This document shows positions 12,643-22,139 of a DNA stretch of 64,000 nucleotides, piece after piece. The notes under the pieces were generated by a model. The model ran no database searches. It had not been told where the DNA came from and saw nothing but the letters and a program-made list of their open reading frames with translations. Where the stretch lies: NCBI GenBank assembly GCA_035578155.1, contig JAPWDM010000008.1, positions 19,660,842-19,724,841 of the forward strand, written 5' to 3'. Positions within the stretch are counted from its first letter, which is position 1; each line of letters opens with the position of its first letter. Position numbers and translations under genes: made by a program. The stretch comes from Brachynemurus nebulosus (Eukaryota; Arthropoda; Insecta; Neuroptera; Myrmeleontidae).

Positions 12643-12704
12643 AATAAATGCAAGACCCTTGCGATTATAAACATTTTGTATTGCAAAACTTATCTAGTGA
12701 CCTA

Positions 12705-13247
12705 TGTATGATACACGTGTAGAACTAGAAACCGATTGGTCAGTATGCAAAATAAGTCGAAAGTGTTGCGGAAGTAGACGGAGCACATTCGGAAGAAAGC
12801 GTTGATAAATCAACAAATAAAACACGATTTAAAGAATGTGTAAACATACCCCAGGTGCCTTGTGCAAACTTGCCCCTTCGGCATATTTTCAGCAAAACAT
12901 AACCTACAACTTTTTTTAATGGGATTAACATTTAATAAACTATCTTAAAATAACCGTAAAAGAACGGCCTAACAAGGCAATTCATTATGAATTGTAAAGA
13001 TCTAATAGTATAATTACTATTCACACTAACATAGTGGTGTAAAAATTTACTCAATTAAAAAAAAATCACAAATTCTACGTTGTTTGTTACTAATAGTACT
13101 GGTTGCAAACTGACGTACTTGCAAATGTCAGTCCCAGTAACTTGTTTGGCCTGATAAGTGCTGCGCTCCGATCAACGGTTTGTGATCTATAAGAATTGTG
13201 TAAACTTACCTTTGCACCAAACTTGCCTCGGTCTACCCTACGTAATT
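12705..13247. other. Anonymous DNA with a repeated AAACTTGCC motif
   Basis: No gene was identified. On the minus strand GGGCAAGTTTGCACAAGG (about 12855-12872) and GAGGCAAGTTTGGTGCAAAGG-like sequence (about 13211-13230), each followed by a GTxTxTTTACACAATTC-like block, form a diverged direct repeat about 360 bp apart. They could be subterminal repeats of an unrecognised DNA element. Confidence 0.4.
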
Positions 13248-13750
13248 AATAAATACCCCTGTCGCAGCATCCTGCATAACATAGCGAATTTCCATTTACA
13301 AAAGTACGTTTTTCTCGGAAACTAGTTGATATAGAGTAATTGTAAATAAAAAAACCTTCTTTATGTGATTTTTCCGCCTCATTCCGCCAAATTTTTTTCA
13401 TGAAAAATGTCCAAAACTCCGTAAACGTTTTCACGAAATTTCTTAAAAATAAGATGCTTCGTTCTTGAGTTATCGTGTGGACACATTTATATAGGTATAT
13501 GTTTACTAAGTGTCCGCACGATAACTCAAGAACGAAACATCTTATATTTAAGAAATTTCGTGAAAACGTTTACGGGGTTTTGGACATTTTTCGTGAAAAA
13601 AATTTGGCGGAATGAGGCGGAAAAAGCACATAAAGAAGGATTTTTTTATTTACAATTACTCTATATCAACTAGTTTCCGAGAAAAACGTACTTTTGTAAA
13701 TGGAAATTCGCTATGTTATGCAGGATGCTACGACAGGGGTATTTATGTAA
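13248..13750. repeat. Family D-related palindrome, 0.5 kb
   Basis: Left and right arms mirror each other about 13498. AATACCCCTGTCGCAGCATC at 13252 mirrors GATGCTACGACAGGGGTATT at 13726, and AACTCAAGAACGAA mirrors TTCGTTCTTGAGTT around the centre. The core carries GAGTTATCGTG(T/C)GGACACA, the same signature that borders the TA arrays in the other family D copies. The outermost 40 bp recur at 29322-29364. Confidence 0.85.
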
Positions 13751-13754
13751 TCTT

Positions 13755-14138
<384 letters not shown>

Positions 14139-14284
14139 TTCGGTTAGGTTAGATCAAGTTTCGTTAGGTTCAGTTAGATTAGAAAAAATTTTCGTTCACA
14201 TTACTCCACCCACCGCCGGAGGTTTCTAGAACCGCCCCGGTAGCGGATTTTCTTATTTTCTTATTTTCTCAAAAACTAGCTAAC

Positions 14285-14540
14285 CTGGAATAATAGTTCA
14301 AAAACCTTTTTTATGTGATTTTTTTCCGTCTTTGCAATGGTGTAAAAAAATGTGGCAAAAACCTTTAAATTATAGCAAATTTTGGCAAAAAACTAATTTT
14401 TTGCAAGAAAAAAAACCATGTTCCTGGCATCCGACGTATCTGGCTGAAGAACTCATCCAAGATTTTTGGATTTCAAACGTTCTCACCAAATTTGGTAAAC
14501 CTAGGACATTTCGTTCGAGAGTTATCGTGCTGATACATAA

Positions 14541-14618
<78 letters not shown>

Positions 14619-14745
14619 TTTAGTGAATATTATTTTTGGTTTCTAGGGACCTCAAAACAAATTTCTGCCATATTCCCGGGCTCAAGTCGTGTCATGAGAC
14701 CTACTGTAATAGCTGAATTTCTGGAAATTCGCTAAAAACCTAAAA
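14285..14745 (+). repeat. Family D repeat, fuller copy
   Basis: This is the best-preserved unit: GTAAAAAAATGTGGCAAAAAC, CCATGTTCCTGGCATCCGAC, CGTTCGAGAGTTATCGTGCT, a TA array, TTCTAGGGACCTCAAAAC and TAGCTGAATTTCTGG. It lies head-to-tail with the preceding copy. The class of the element is unknown; no termini with a clear target duplication were seen. Confidence 0.7.
14553..14615. repeat. (TA)n microsatellite inside family D
   Basis: About 63 bp of TA preceded by ATACATACATACA. Confidence 0.95.
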
Positions 14746-15269
14746 ATTTTAGTTTACTTCACTACAGCAGACTCCCGATTATTGCAACATGGTCGGGGCC
14801 AAAATAGGGGAATGTTTCAATAATCGGGAGGCCATTGGCGGCTTGCTAAAAATTTTTTTTGCTGGTTTTACATTCAATCAACAAAAATAAAATGTAAAAA
14901 AATAAGATTTAATTTTACTAAATTTAATTTAAATTTACAAATAAAAATAAATGTATTTAGAATGTTTGTACTACACCCGTACAAACGTTTGTACCTTTAC
15001 ATTACACCAGAAATACAATGGTACGTAGTGGTCGGTGCAAATTTACGGGAAAGTACGCAAAATCGGAAGTTCGGGAGCATCGATAAAGTTTTATTTGAGG
15101 AGTTGACAAATATTATTTATCTGGATTTCATTTAAAACAAAACTATTTTCAGACACAATTTATACCTACCTAAAATTCAGTTATATAGACAAACGGAACC
15201 GAATATTATATCAATGAATGTAATTGGCAATATTTAGAAAGCTATCAAAGATGTCGTAAAACCAACTTC

Positions 15270-15560
15270 ACCATCGTATTTATCAGTAAAAGACGCCAAA
15301 TAGCGGAGGTTGACAAAAATTCTAGAATATTCTACTCGTCAATTAGCAAAGGTATCAAAAAACCGACTTCACTATTGAATTGGTCACTAAAAATTAGATT
15401 AAACAGCGCAGTTTAACAAAAATTCTAGAATGTTCTATTCGTCAACTAACAAAGATATCGAAAAATCGATTGCACCATTTAATTTGACATTGAAAAAGAG
15501 ATCAAATATCATATGTTGATAAATGTTCTAGAATATTCTATTCGTCAATTAGCAAAGTCT
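15270..15560 (+). repeat. Family G tandem repeat, left arm
   Basis: Three subunits of about 103 bp, each containing TTCTAGAATxTTCTATTCGTC, start near 15320, 15423 and 15526. The same array appears reverse-complemented at 15945-16165, so together they form inverted arms around the Tc1-like MITE. Confidence 0.7.
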
Positions 15561-15566
15561 GCCGTA

Positions 15567-15933
15567 CGCTACCGCGTCAAAAGTATGGGGACACTGACTC
15601 AGGGGTGTGCCCACACTTTTGACGCCGTACTGTACTTAATGTTATGGTACACTGCCGTGTCAAAAGTTTGGGCACCCCCTTTGGTCAAGGTGTCCGATCA
15701 CTTTTTGAAGCGTACTGTACTTATTTTGTAAATGTGCAAACCTTGACACTTGATCCCAAGATGCGCTCGCTTAAATAAATACAGTACGCTTCAAAAACTC
15801 ATCGGACATTTTGACCCAGGGGGTGCCCACACTTTTGACACAGCAGTGTACCATAACATTAAGTACAGTACGGCGTCAAAAGTGTGGGCACATCCATGGG
15901 TTAGGGTATCCCCATACCTTTCTCGCGGTAGTG
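15567..15933. mobile_element. Tc1-like palindromic MITE
   Basis: Inverted ends CGCTACCGCGTCAAAAGTAT and its partner at 15900-15933 are flanked by TA at 15565-15566 and 15934-15935. The interior repeats the motif GTCAAAAGTxTGGGCAC several times in both orientations. The form CxGTGCCGTCAAAAGTTTGG is typical of Tc1-type termini. The two halves (to about 15740 and from about 15770) mirror each other. No transposase is present. Confidence 0.65.
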
Positions 15934-15944
15934 TACGACAGACC

Positions 15945-16165
15945 CGTACTGCTCTTTTACTGATATCTTTGCTAGTTAACAAATAGAATATTCCAGAATA
16001 TTTGTCAAAATGTTTGATTTGGCCTCTTTTTCAATGATCAATTAAATCCTGCAATTGATTTTTCGATATCTTTGGTAATTGAAAAATAGAACATTCTAGA
16101 ATTTTTGTTAAACTGCGCTGCTTAATTTCATTTTTAGTGGCCAATTCAATGGTGGATTCATATTA
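15945..16165 (-). repeat. Family G tandem repeat, right arm
   Basis: Reverse complement of the left arm: GATATCTTTGCTAGTTAACAA, ATTCCAGAATATTTGTCAAA and ACATTCTAGAATTTTTGTTA mark two subunits about 103 bp apart. Confidence 0.65.
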
Positions 16166-16178
16166 CCTATGCAGAATA

Positions 16179-16182
<4 letters not shown>

Positions 16183-16261
<79 letters not shown>
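16183..16261. repeat. (TA)n microsatellite
   Basis: About 79 bp of TA, near the right end of the pogo-like element. Confidence 0.95.
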
Positions 16262-16265
<4 letters not shown>

Positions 16266-16712
16266 CTGCAGTGAAATTTTGAAATTTTTAGAGTCTACGA
16301 GACCCTTAGAGAATATTACCTACGGCCCTAACTCTGGTTTGGTACATAAATTTTCACCGAAATAGATAAACGACAACGAAACCCCACTAAATCGCTAACG
16401 TCAGTACGTAAAATCGGAGTATGTACCATTGGATGTCCACTGTAATAGGTATTATACATAAACATTATACAGGTATTATACAAAAAATTATTTTAAAATG
16501 TATGATATAAAACAGAACATAAATGCATATTATAAATGTAACTGATAGATAATATAAATAATTATTTATAATGCAACCGCCACTGACTTGACCAGTCACA
16601 CATACACTTACAAAAATTTTTCCTGTCTGTGTTCCCTCCCCACCATCAATTAACATGAGTCAGTAGGGGAATGTTGCAATAATCGCATGTTGCAATAATT
16701 GGGAGTCTACTG

Positions 16713-17622
16713 TACTTAGTTTCACATACGTATGTCCTTGATCTTGAAAATTTGATTAACCCTGAAATAGATTTAACTATGACAGGTAACAGAAAGCAAA
16801 ACAATAAAATTTGTTTATTTATTTAATTTATAGGCATCAAAAATATTGTACAAATTTTATTTCTCTACAGATATACACTTTTTTTAATAAGAGAAGAAAT
16901 TTAAAATTAGGATATTTTATTGCCTTGATAAATATTCATTTTAATAAAAATGGAAAATAAAAATCAGGAAAATATTTTTTTTAAATTTCATCGTTTTCAT
17001 CAAATGTTAATTTAAAAAAAAATGGAAATATGAAAAAAATATTACATATTTATTCTATCATTGAAAAATATTTTCTGTATGTTTATCCCCAAACATTTCA
17101 GACAAAAACCAAAAATTAATTTGAATATTCATCTTGACATATGAAATTATTTTTCATTATTTACAAATGCTTTTTTGAATTATTCGACTTTTTCTGTTTC
17201 GACGACTGTTTTATTCGGTATGCACATGAACGATCTGATGACAATTCTTCTCTCTCCGTTCTTCAATAACCTTTCTGATCTTGCTCCGTTTTATCCGTGT
17301 TTTACTTTGAATACGACTACACATATATTAAAATGTTAAAAGAGAAAAACAAAAGTACACTGTCGGTTAAAATCAGACTTCAACTGAGCCAGTCTGTTGT
17401 GGTAGCAAACCAGAATAACTTTCAGTGAACTAGAATCATTTAATTGGTGCTAAAAGACAAAAATTATTTTTTATTTTTCTGATATACAATTTTTTTAATT
17501 TTTCTAATATAAATACTGATAACAGCATTTAGCTGCTACTTCGCACGCGTGGTGTTTAATATTATGACATCATCTTAATACGTGTACTTCAATCGTGTCA
17601 CAATTGAGAATTGCTATTTTTG
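16713..17622. other. Anonymous AT-rich DNA
   Basis: No gene or repeat recognised. There are moderately mixed sequences around 17200-17420 but no frame with recognisable motifs. Confidence 0.6.
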
Positions 17623-17815
17623 ATGTAAGCTAGACTTGCAACTGTTTTACTGGAATGAAGTGTTTTCCCTGGGTAAAAGGTTGCATATAACTATATCCGT
17701 TTTTCAAACTATCTCTTTGTAAATTTTTAATTAGATTCGTTAAGTCGTTGAGGCGTAAAAGCAAGACAAACAAACAGACAAACACATTTTCGAATTTATA
17801 ATATTAGTAAGGATA
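17623..17815 (+). repeat. RTE-type LINE/SINE 3' fragment
   Basis: It begins TGTAAGCTAGACTTG and ends with GAGGCGTAAAAGCAAGAC, a CAAACAGACAAACA stretch and TTATAATATTAGTAAGGAT. This ending (repeated ACAAACAGA followed by a TTATAATATTAGTA tail) is the familiar 3' end of RTE-type LINEs and their short derivatives in insects. No coding sequence is included. Confidence 0.65.
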
Positions 17816-18150
17816 GATAATAACACTTGGTTTACTATCGATATCAATGGCTCTGAAATTATCCATATCACAGCATACTCCTTCAGAACCTGAAATATCA
17901 CGACGAAAATTGTGTAGGCTTACAAATCGTCCAGTTTTTTCTAAAAATATGTAAATACTAATTATAAAATTTATATTTTAATATCTATAAATTATTTTTG
18001 ATAAATACGTACCTACGTATTTAATATTAATAGATTTGAGCGTTACTTTATGGTATCCCATATTTGTAAATAATAAAAAAATATTTCACTTCGCAAAATA
18101 CCACTTTTACGTAAATACTAGGTACGTATTTATGTAAAAAATGGAATTTT
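17816..18150. other. Anonymous AT-rich DNA
   Basis: Nothing named. The short segment ATTTGAGCGTTACTTTAT at about 18035 recurs at about 55294 inside the second TTAA element. Confidence 0.5.
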
Positions 18151-18152
18151 TA

Positions 18153-18903
18153 GGGGAAGGTCGCCCAAAGCGGGTAAGCGCTTGTATATCGTTGTATCGA
18201 ATGTTTTTGTCAGGTCGTGTGTATACCGAGATTAACCGAATATCAACCAATATCAGTCAGTTGCACTTGAACGCTTGTGTCGTTTAATGTCCTAGTTAAG
18301 CTTCATCAAATTTTTTTGTTGCTTTTGTTAAAAATTTTGACGATAAATATTCTGTGACTAGTCACAAACCTTTTTATTTGTAATCTTTTTGGTATTACCA
18401 TATTGTTATCATCATTTGACTTTTAATGTAGAAAAAGGTAGACATGTGTCGGCTTTCATTTTGAAATTATTCTAACTTAACAAAATTAAGTCTTTTTGGG
18501 CAAAGCGGGTAGACAAAATAGAAGCATCTTAACGGAAAAAACCGTTGGAAGGGGAAAAAAAATAAAAAATCTTATTTTTACGACGGAATGAGGGAAAAGG
18601 CTTGAAAAAAATATTTTTGCCTTGTTTATGGTGATTTTGATGTGGAACCACCTGATGTAATATACTCCAATATGGAGGTTGTAGAGAAAGTTACAGTTAA
18701 TTGTTATAAATTTATTATTTTTGTCTTTTTTCAATTTTTTTTACTTAATTATTATTATTGTTAAGTTCTATATGAATAAGAAAGTTTATATTAAAAAATA
18801 ATAACAGTATTTAAGTACATAATATACTTACCCGCTTTGCCCAAAGGGGGTTACCCGCTTTAGGATACCTATACGGGCAAAGCGGGTTTTTGCAGAGGTT
18901 TTG

Positions 18904-18984
<81 letters not shown>

Positions 18985-19140
18985 AAAATAAATATCGTAT
19001 AAATATTTCTTAAGCGAAGTTTCATTGTAAAGTTCGATAACTATTCTATCTGATAATATAAAAAATATCTGCTTATCGAGGTCAGAAGTCACTTTTTTGG
19101 GCGTTTAATCTTAGATTACCCGCTTTGGGCGACCTTCCCC
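18153..19140 (+). mobile_element. Family C MITE, copy 1
   Basis: Perfect inverted termini of about 25 bp (GGGGAAGGTCGCCCAAAGCG at each end) are flanked by TA (18151-18152, 19141-19142), indicating a TA-duplicating cut-and-paste DNA element. The length is 988 bp and no transposase frame is present. The 14-bp motif GGGCAAAGCGGGTA or a close variant occurs six times: in both ends (18162, 19117 reversed) and internally at 18498, 18829 (reversed), 18851 (reversed) and 18875. A TA array at 18908-18981 is absent from copy 2. The superfamily cannot be decided from TA alone; Tc1/mariner-like is the simplest guess. Confidence 0.85.
18908..18981. repeat. (TA)n microsatellite in family C copy 1 only
   Basis: About 74 bp of TA between GGTTTTGTATT and TTTAAAAATAAATATCG. 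Copy 2 has only a short TTCTTTATTA-like stretch at this point. Confidence 0.95.
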
Positions 19141-19142
19141 TA

Positions 19143-19417
19143 AATTATACAGTGGTACTACTTCTATATGGGCCAAAGTTATGTGACAAATTGTTAAATT
19201 CGATGACATTATTCCAAAACATCGTCAGTTAGCAAAGATTGGCCCAGAAACAGACTTCATAATTAAACTGAAAACGCCAAACGGGACAATTTGACAGAAA
19301 TTTTAGAATATTTTATTTATCAAGCAATAAAAATATGTAAGAAATGATTGAACCATTGGATTAGCCATTGGTATATTAAATTGTACATGTGTTCTAGAAT
19401 ATTTTATTCCAACAATA
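19143..19417 (+). repeat. Family G-like tandem remnants
   Basis: Diverged subunits contain TTTTAGAATATTTTATTTATC and TTCTAGAATATTTTATTC, with CATTGGATTAGCC-like spacers. They are interrupted at 19417 by the foldback insertion and resume after 20504. Confidence 0.5.
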
Positions 19418-19560
19418 TTTTTTTTGGGATATATAAATTTCACGAAGAATTTTTTCAACCTTCTCCCAAATTGCGTGGACTAGCTTTATAGAAGGATGGA
19501 CATAATGAAACCAATATCTTCTATTTCATAGCTTTTCTTTATTAAAATTGCCAAAATATT

Positions 19561-19590
19561 TTCGATATGTTTAATATCATCTTCAGTGGC
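19561..19590 (-). ncRNA. Hammerhead-like core, left arm
   Basis: The minus strand reads CACTGAAGATGATATTAAAC, then ATATCGAAAA. CTGAAGA fits the hammerhead CUGANGA box and CGAAA the second box, with a five-base-pair stem (GATAT/ATATC) between. One extra U lies before the stem, and stems I and III were not demonstrated, so activity is unproven. Confidence 0.3.
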
Positions 19591-20354
19591 TAAACATCAA
19601 AAAAAAAAAAAAAATAATTTTTACAACGTAATAATAAACAATAACATCATTTTTATATATTTACAATTCTTCGTTAACTTATACTATTATTTTTTAGGTT
19701 ATAAGCTACATATTGGATAGGAGGATTATTTATTTATTTTTGTAAAAACAACAAGAATTTGTGATTTAGTTGATATATAGGAAATTTTATGTTTGGAAGA
19801 ATATCTATTTGTGTTAACGAAACAAACAAAACCTATTTTTTAATATTAGCGGATTTGAGACAGGACAAACTGAAACAGTATGTATATTAAAATGTTAAAA
19901 AATTTTCTTTACAATCTTACTCACCAGAAATTATCTAAATTTCAGATTGTCATTCTTGGATGGTATGGTTGGTTGTTATCCAAGAATGACAATCTGAAAT
20001 TTAGATAATTTCTGGTGAGTAAGATTGTAAAAAATTTTTTAACATTTTAATATACATACTGTTTCAGTTTGTCCTGTCTCAAATCCACTAATATTAAAAA
20101 ATAGGTTTTGTTTGTTTCGTTAACACAAATAGATATTCTTCCAAACATAAAATTTCCTATATATCAACTAAATCACAAATTCTTGTTGTTTTTACAAAAA
20201 TAAATAAATAATCCTCCTAGCCAATATGTAGCTTATAACCTAAAAAATAATAGTATAAGTTAACGAAGAATTGTAAATATATAAAAATGATGTTATTGTT
20301 TATTATTACGTTGTAAAAATTATTTTTTTTTTTTTTTTTTTTTTTGATGTTTAG

Positions 20355-20384
20355 CCACTGAAGATGATATTAAACATATCGAAA
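20355..20384 (+). ncRNA. Hammerhead-like core, right arm
   Basis: Mirror copy of the left-arm motif on the plus strand, with the same stem and the same extra U. It is preceded by a run of about 24 T. Confidence 0.3.
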
Positions 20385-20516
20385 ATATTTTGGCAATTTT
20401 AATAAAGAAAAGCTATGAAATAGAAGATATTGGTTTCATTATGTCCATCCTTCTATAAAGCTAGTCCACGCAATTTGGGAGAAGGTTGAAAAAATTCTTC
20501 GTGAATATTTTATTCG

Positions 20517-20720
20517 TAAACCACTAAAGAAACTGAAAGTACCGATTTCTTTATTGGATTGGTCATCAGTAAAGTAATCAGAAAGCATAATCAGACCACA
20601 AGTACTAGAAGTCAATTTGTCGATATTCTTGGTGGTTTTACAAATTCTCCTGTTTATAAATTATTTTCCGATGGCCAATCCAAAAGTGGATGTCCTAACA
20701 TTTTTGATAGTTTTTTAATA
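20517..20720 (+). repeat. Family G-like tandem remnants, continued
   Basis: TATTGGATTGGTCATCAGTAAAG and GATGGCCAATCCAAAAGTGG-like segments continue the array interrupted at 19417. They are degenerate. Confidence 0.4.
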
Positions 20721-21799
20721 GAAGGTCCTGAAATATTTTTCGGTATCCAATCCAAGCTGTAGAATTTACTTTCTGATAATGTTCAAAATCAACTTAACCT
20801 GTTTATTTTATGTTACGCTATTCATTGTTTTTCAAGTATTGTTTACATAAAGTATGGGAACATACATATATATTTATGCAATCGTACTGTGTCAGACAAC
20901 CACCTATTATTTACAGGCGAATTAATAAATAATTTGTGGACAAAATTGTTATTATTTTTATTTCATAATGAATTTGTCAGATGCTGTATTCGATGCGCCA
21001 TATTTACTTCAATCTTTTAACACAGTCTCGGATAACTCAGCGTCGTACCTACCTACAGTAAGTAGTAGCATATCGGTAGCACAGTATTAAATCTTCACTT
21101 GTCTGTGTTTGCAGAAGGGACACATTTCACGTTTTCTCAATGGGTCATTACTAATTTGCCTTGGGCAATTGACAACAAAAACACAGTCTGTTAATAATTT
21201 ATATTTGAATAGAAAATACTATTTTATTTTCACTGACTTCATATTTTGTAAATGTATGTATATAAATCTATGCATGTATGTAGATGTACGTATGTATATA
21301 TGCACAATGTCATCTCTTTTTCTCTTTATAGCGACACAAATGAAAATCTATTATTTTGAAAAAGAAAAATTAATGATTTCAAGATTTTTAATTATTGAAA
21401 TTTATATTTTAAAAAGACAGAATGTTTGCGACGTATCACGTAAGTATAAGTATTTGTCTAGGAGTAACTTTATTCTATCTTATGTCAATGGGAAGTATAT
21501 AGACTACGACATCACTGATATTAATTAAGGAATATCTGGATTTTGTTTTTACTGATTTATTTATTTTATGGGACGTACTTTTCGAGATCATATTTTCACA
21601 GGACATTTAATTTTTCATGTCACATAAATAAAAGAATAATTTAAAAATTAAAAATTAAAGGTTTTAAAAAAAAATAAATGTTTGTAAAATATACATAAAA
21701 TTTCCTCTTTAGGTGTTTCCCCCTTAAAATTACGCCTATTAGTATCTAAGATTAATAATTATCAAAAATTAATAATAGTGTATTACGTGATTGAGATTT
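20721..21799. other. Anonymous AT-rich DNA
   Basis: A 139-codon open frame at 21109-21528 has biased, AT-driven composition and no recognisable motif; I do not regard it as a gene. Nothing else was identified. Confidence 0.5.
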
Positions 21800-22025
21800 A
21801 AAACACGATTACACACGAGCGAAAAAATTACGCAAGTGCCGCGCGGCGGCGAGTGTGTAATATGCCTTATAACCGAATTACGTACTGTACTTTATCTACA
21901 ACAAACATGAAATTCACGATAAATAATATAAATTTGATACGAACACAATACATTAAAATAATATAGAACTTGAAATTTATTAAAAACAAATGTAATTACT
22001 CAGTACTTACGTAAAATTTTATATA
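21800..22025 (+). repeat. Family K, left arm
   Basis: It contains a GC-rich patch (GTGCCGCGCGGCGGCGAGTG at 21837) followed by TGTAATATGCCTTATAACCG, TACTTTATCTACAACAAACA and an AT-rich segment. The reverse complement of this arm is found, interrupted, at 25775-25950 and 27115-27190. It may be the inverted terminus of a large (about 5.4 kb) DNA element. Confidence 0.55.
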
Positions 22026-22139
22026 GATTTTAATATAATACAGAGTATAAAGATTAATAAAAGTGTAGTGTTGTTTCTTTATGCATAGGTGCGTATAGAG
22101 TTCATTTTTTTGTTCAATTGTATGTAAAACATAGCTAAA

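Larger units (their letters stand above)
10150..12702 (-). mobile_element. Decayed mariner element, split by an insertion
   Basis: The ends are inverted repeats: GGTCACTAAATAAGTTTTGC from 10150 and the reverse complement ending at 12702, with one mismatch over about 25 bp (GGTCACTAGATAAG). Both ends are flanked by TA (10148-10149 and 12703-12704), the target duplication of Tc1/mariner elements; the wider flanks TACATA/TATGTA are also symmetrical. A mariner transposase relic lies at 10220-10880 on the minus strand. The element is about 2.55 kb, twice the usual 1.3 kb, because family A sequence (about 10955-12642) interrupts its 5' untranslated region. Without the insertion it would be close to 900 bp, so it also has an internal deletion. 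Confidence 0.85.
14765..16712 (+). mobile_element. pogo/Tigger-like non-autonomous DNA element
   Basis: The ends are inverted: CAGCAGACTCCCGATTATTG from 14765 and CAATAATTGGGAGTCTACTG ending at 16712. Both are flanked by TA (14763-14764; 16713-16714). The terminus CAGTAGACTCCCGATTAT is typical of pogo/Tigger elements, which duplicate TA. A second copy of the AGGGGAATGTTxCAATAATCG motif lies just inside each end (14805; 16667). No transposase frame remains; the interior is filled by a tandem-repeat palindrome, a Tc1-like MITE and a TA array. Confidence 0.75.
19418..20504. mobile_element. Foldback insertion with Penelope-type hairpin in both arms
   Basis: The left arm (19441-19980) and right arm (19985-20504) are near-perfect reverse complements, meeting at a stem ATTGTCATTCTTGGAT / ATCCAAGAATGACAAT. 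The unit is bracketed by AATATTTTATTC (19406-19417 and 20505-20516), a 12-bp direct repeat that looks like a target duplication. The first 23 bp on the left are not mirrored on the right. Each arm has an A- or T-run followed by CTGAAGATGATATTAAACAT, then ATCGAAA (20358; mirrored at 19588), the hairpin seen beside the Penelope-like element. No coding sequence was seen. It could be a tail-to-tail Penelope-derived sequence; this is inference. Confidence 0.75.

Noticed and set aside
12416..12644. Open frames rich in alternating Ile-Tyr on both strands (also near 13805, 14332, 16180, 18828, 41148, 55360, 63494)
   Set aside because: They are translations of (TA)n arrays, present on both strands, and carry no protein signal.
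21109..21528. 139-codon plus-strand open frame
   Set aside because: Composition is that of AT-rich random sequence (Ile, Tyr, Lys, Asn), with no motif and no splice or promoter context.
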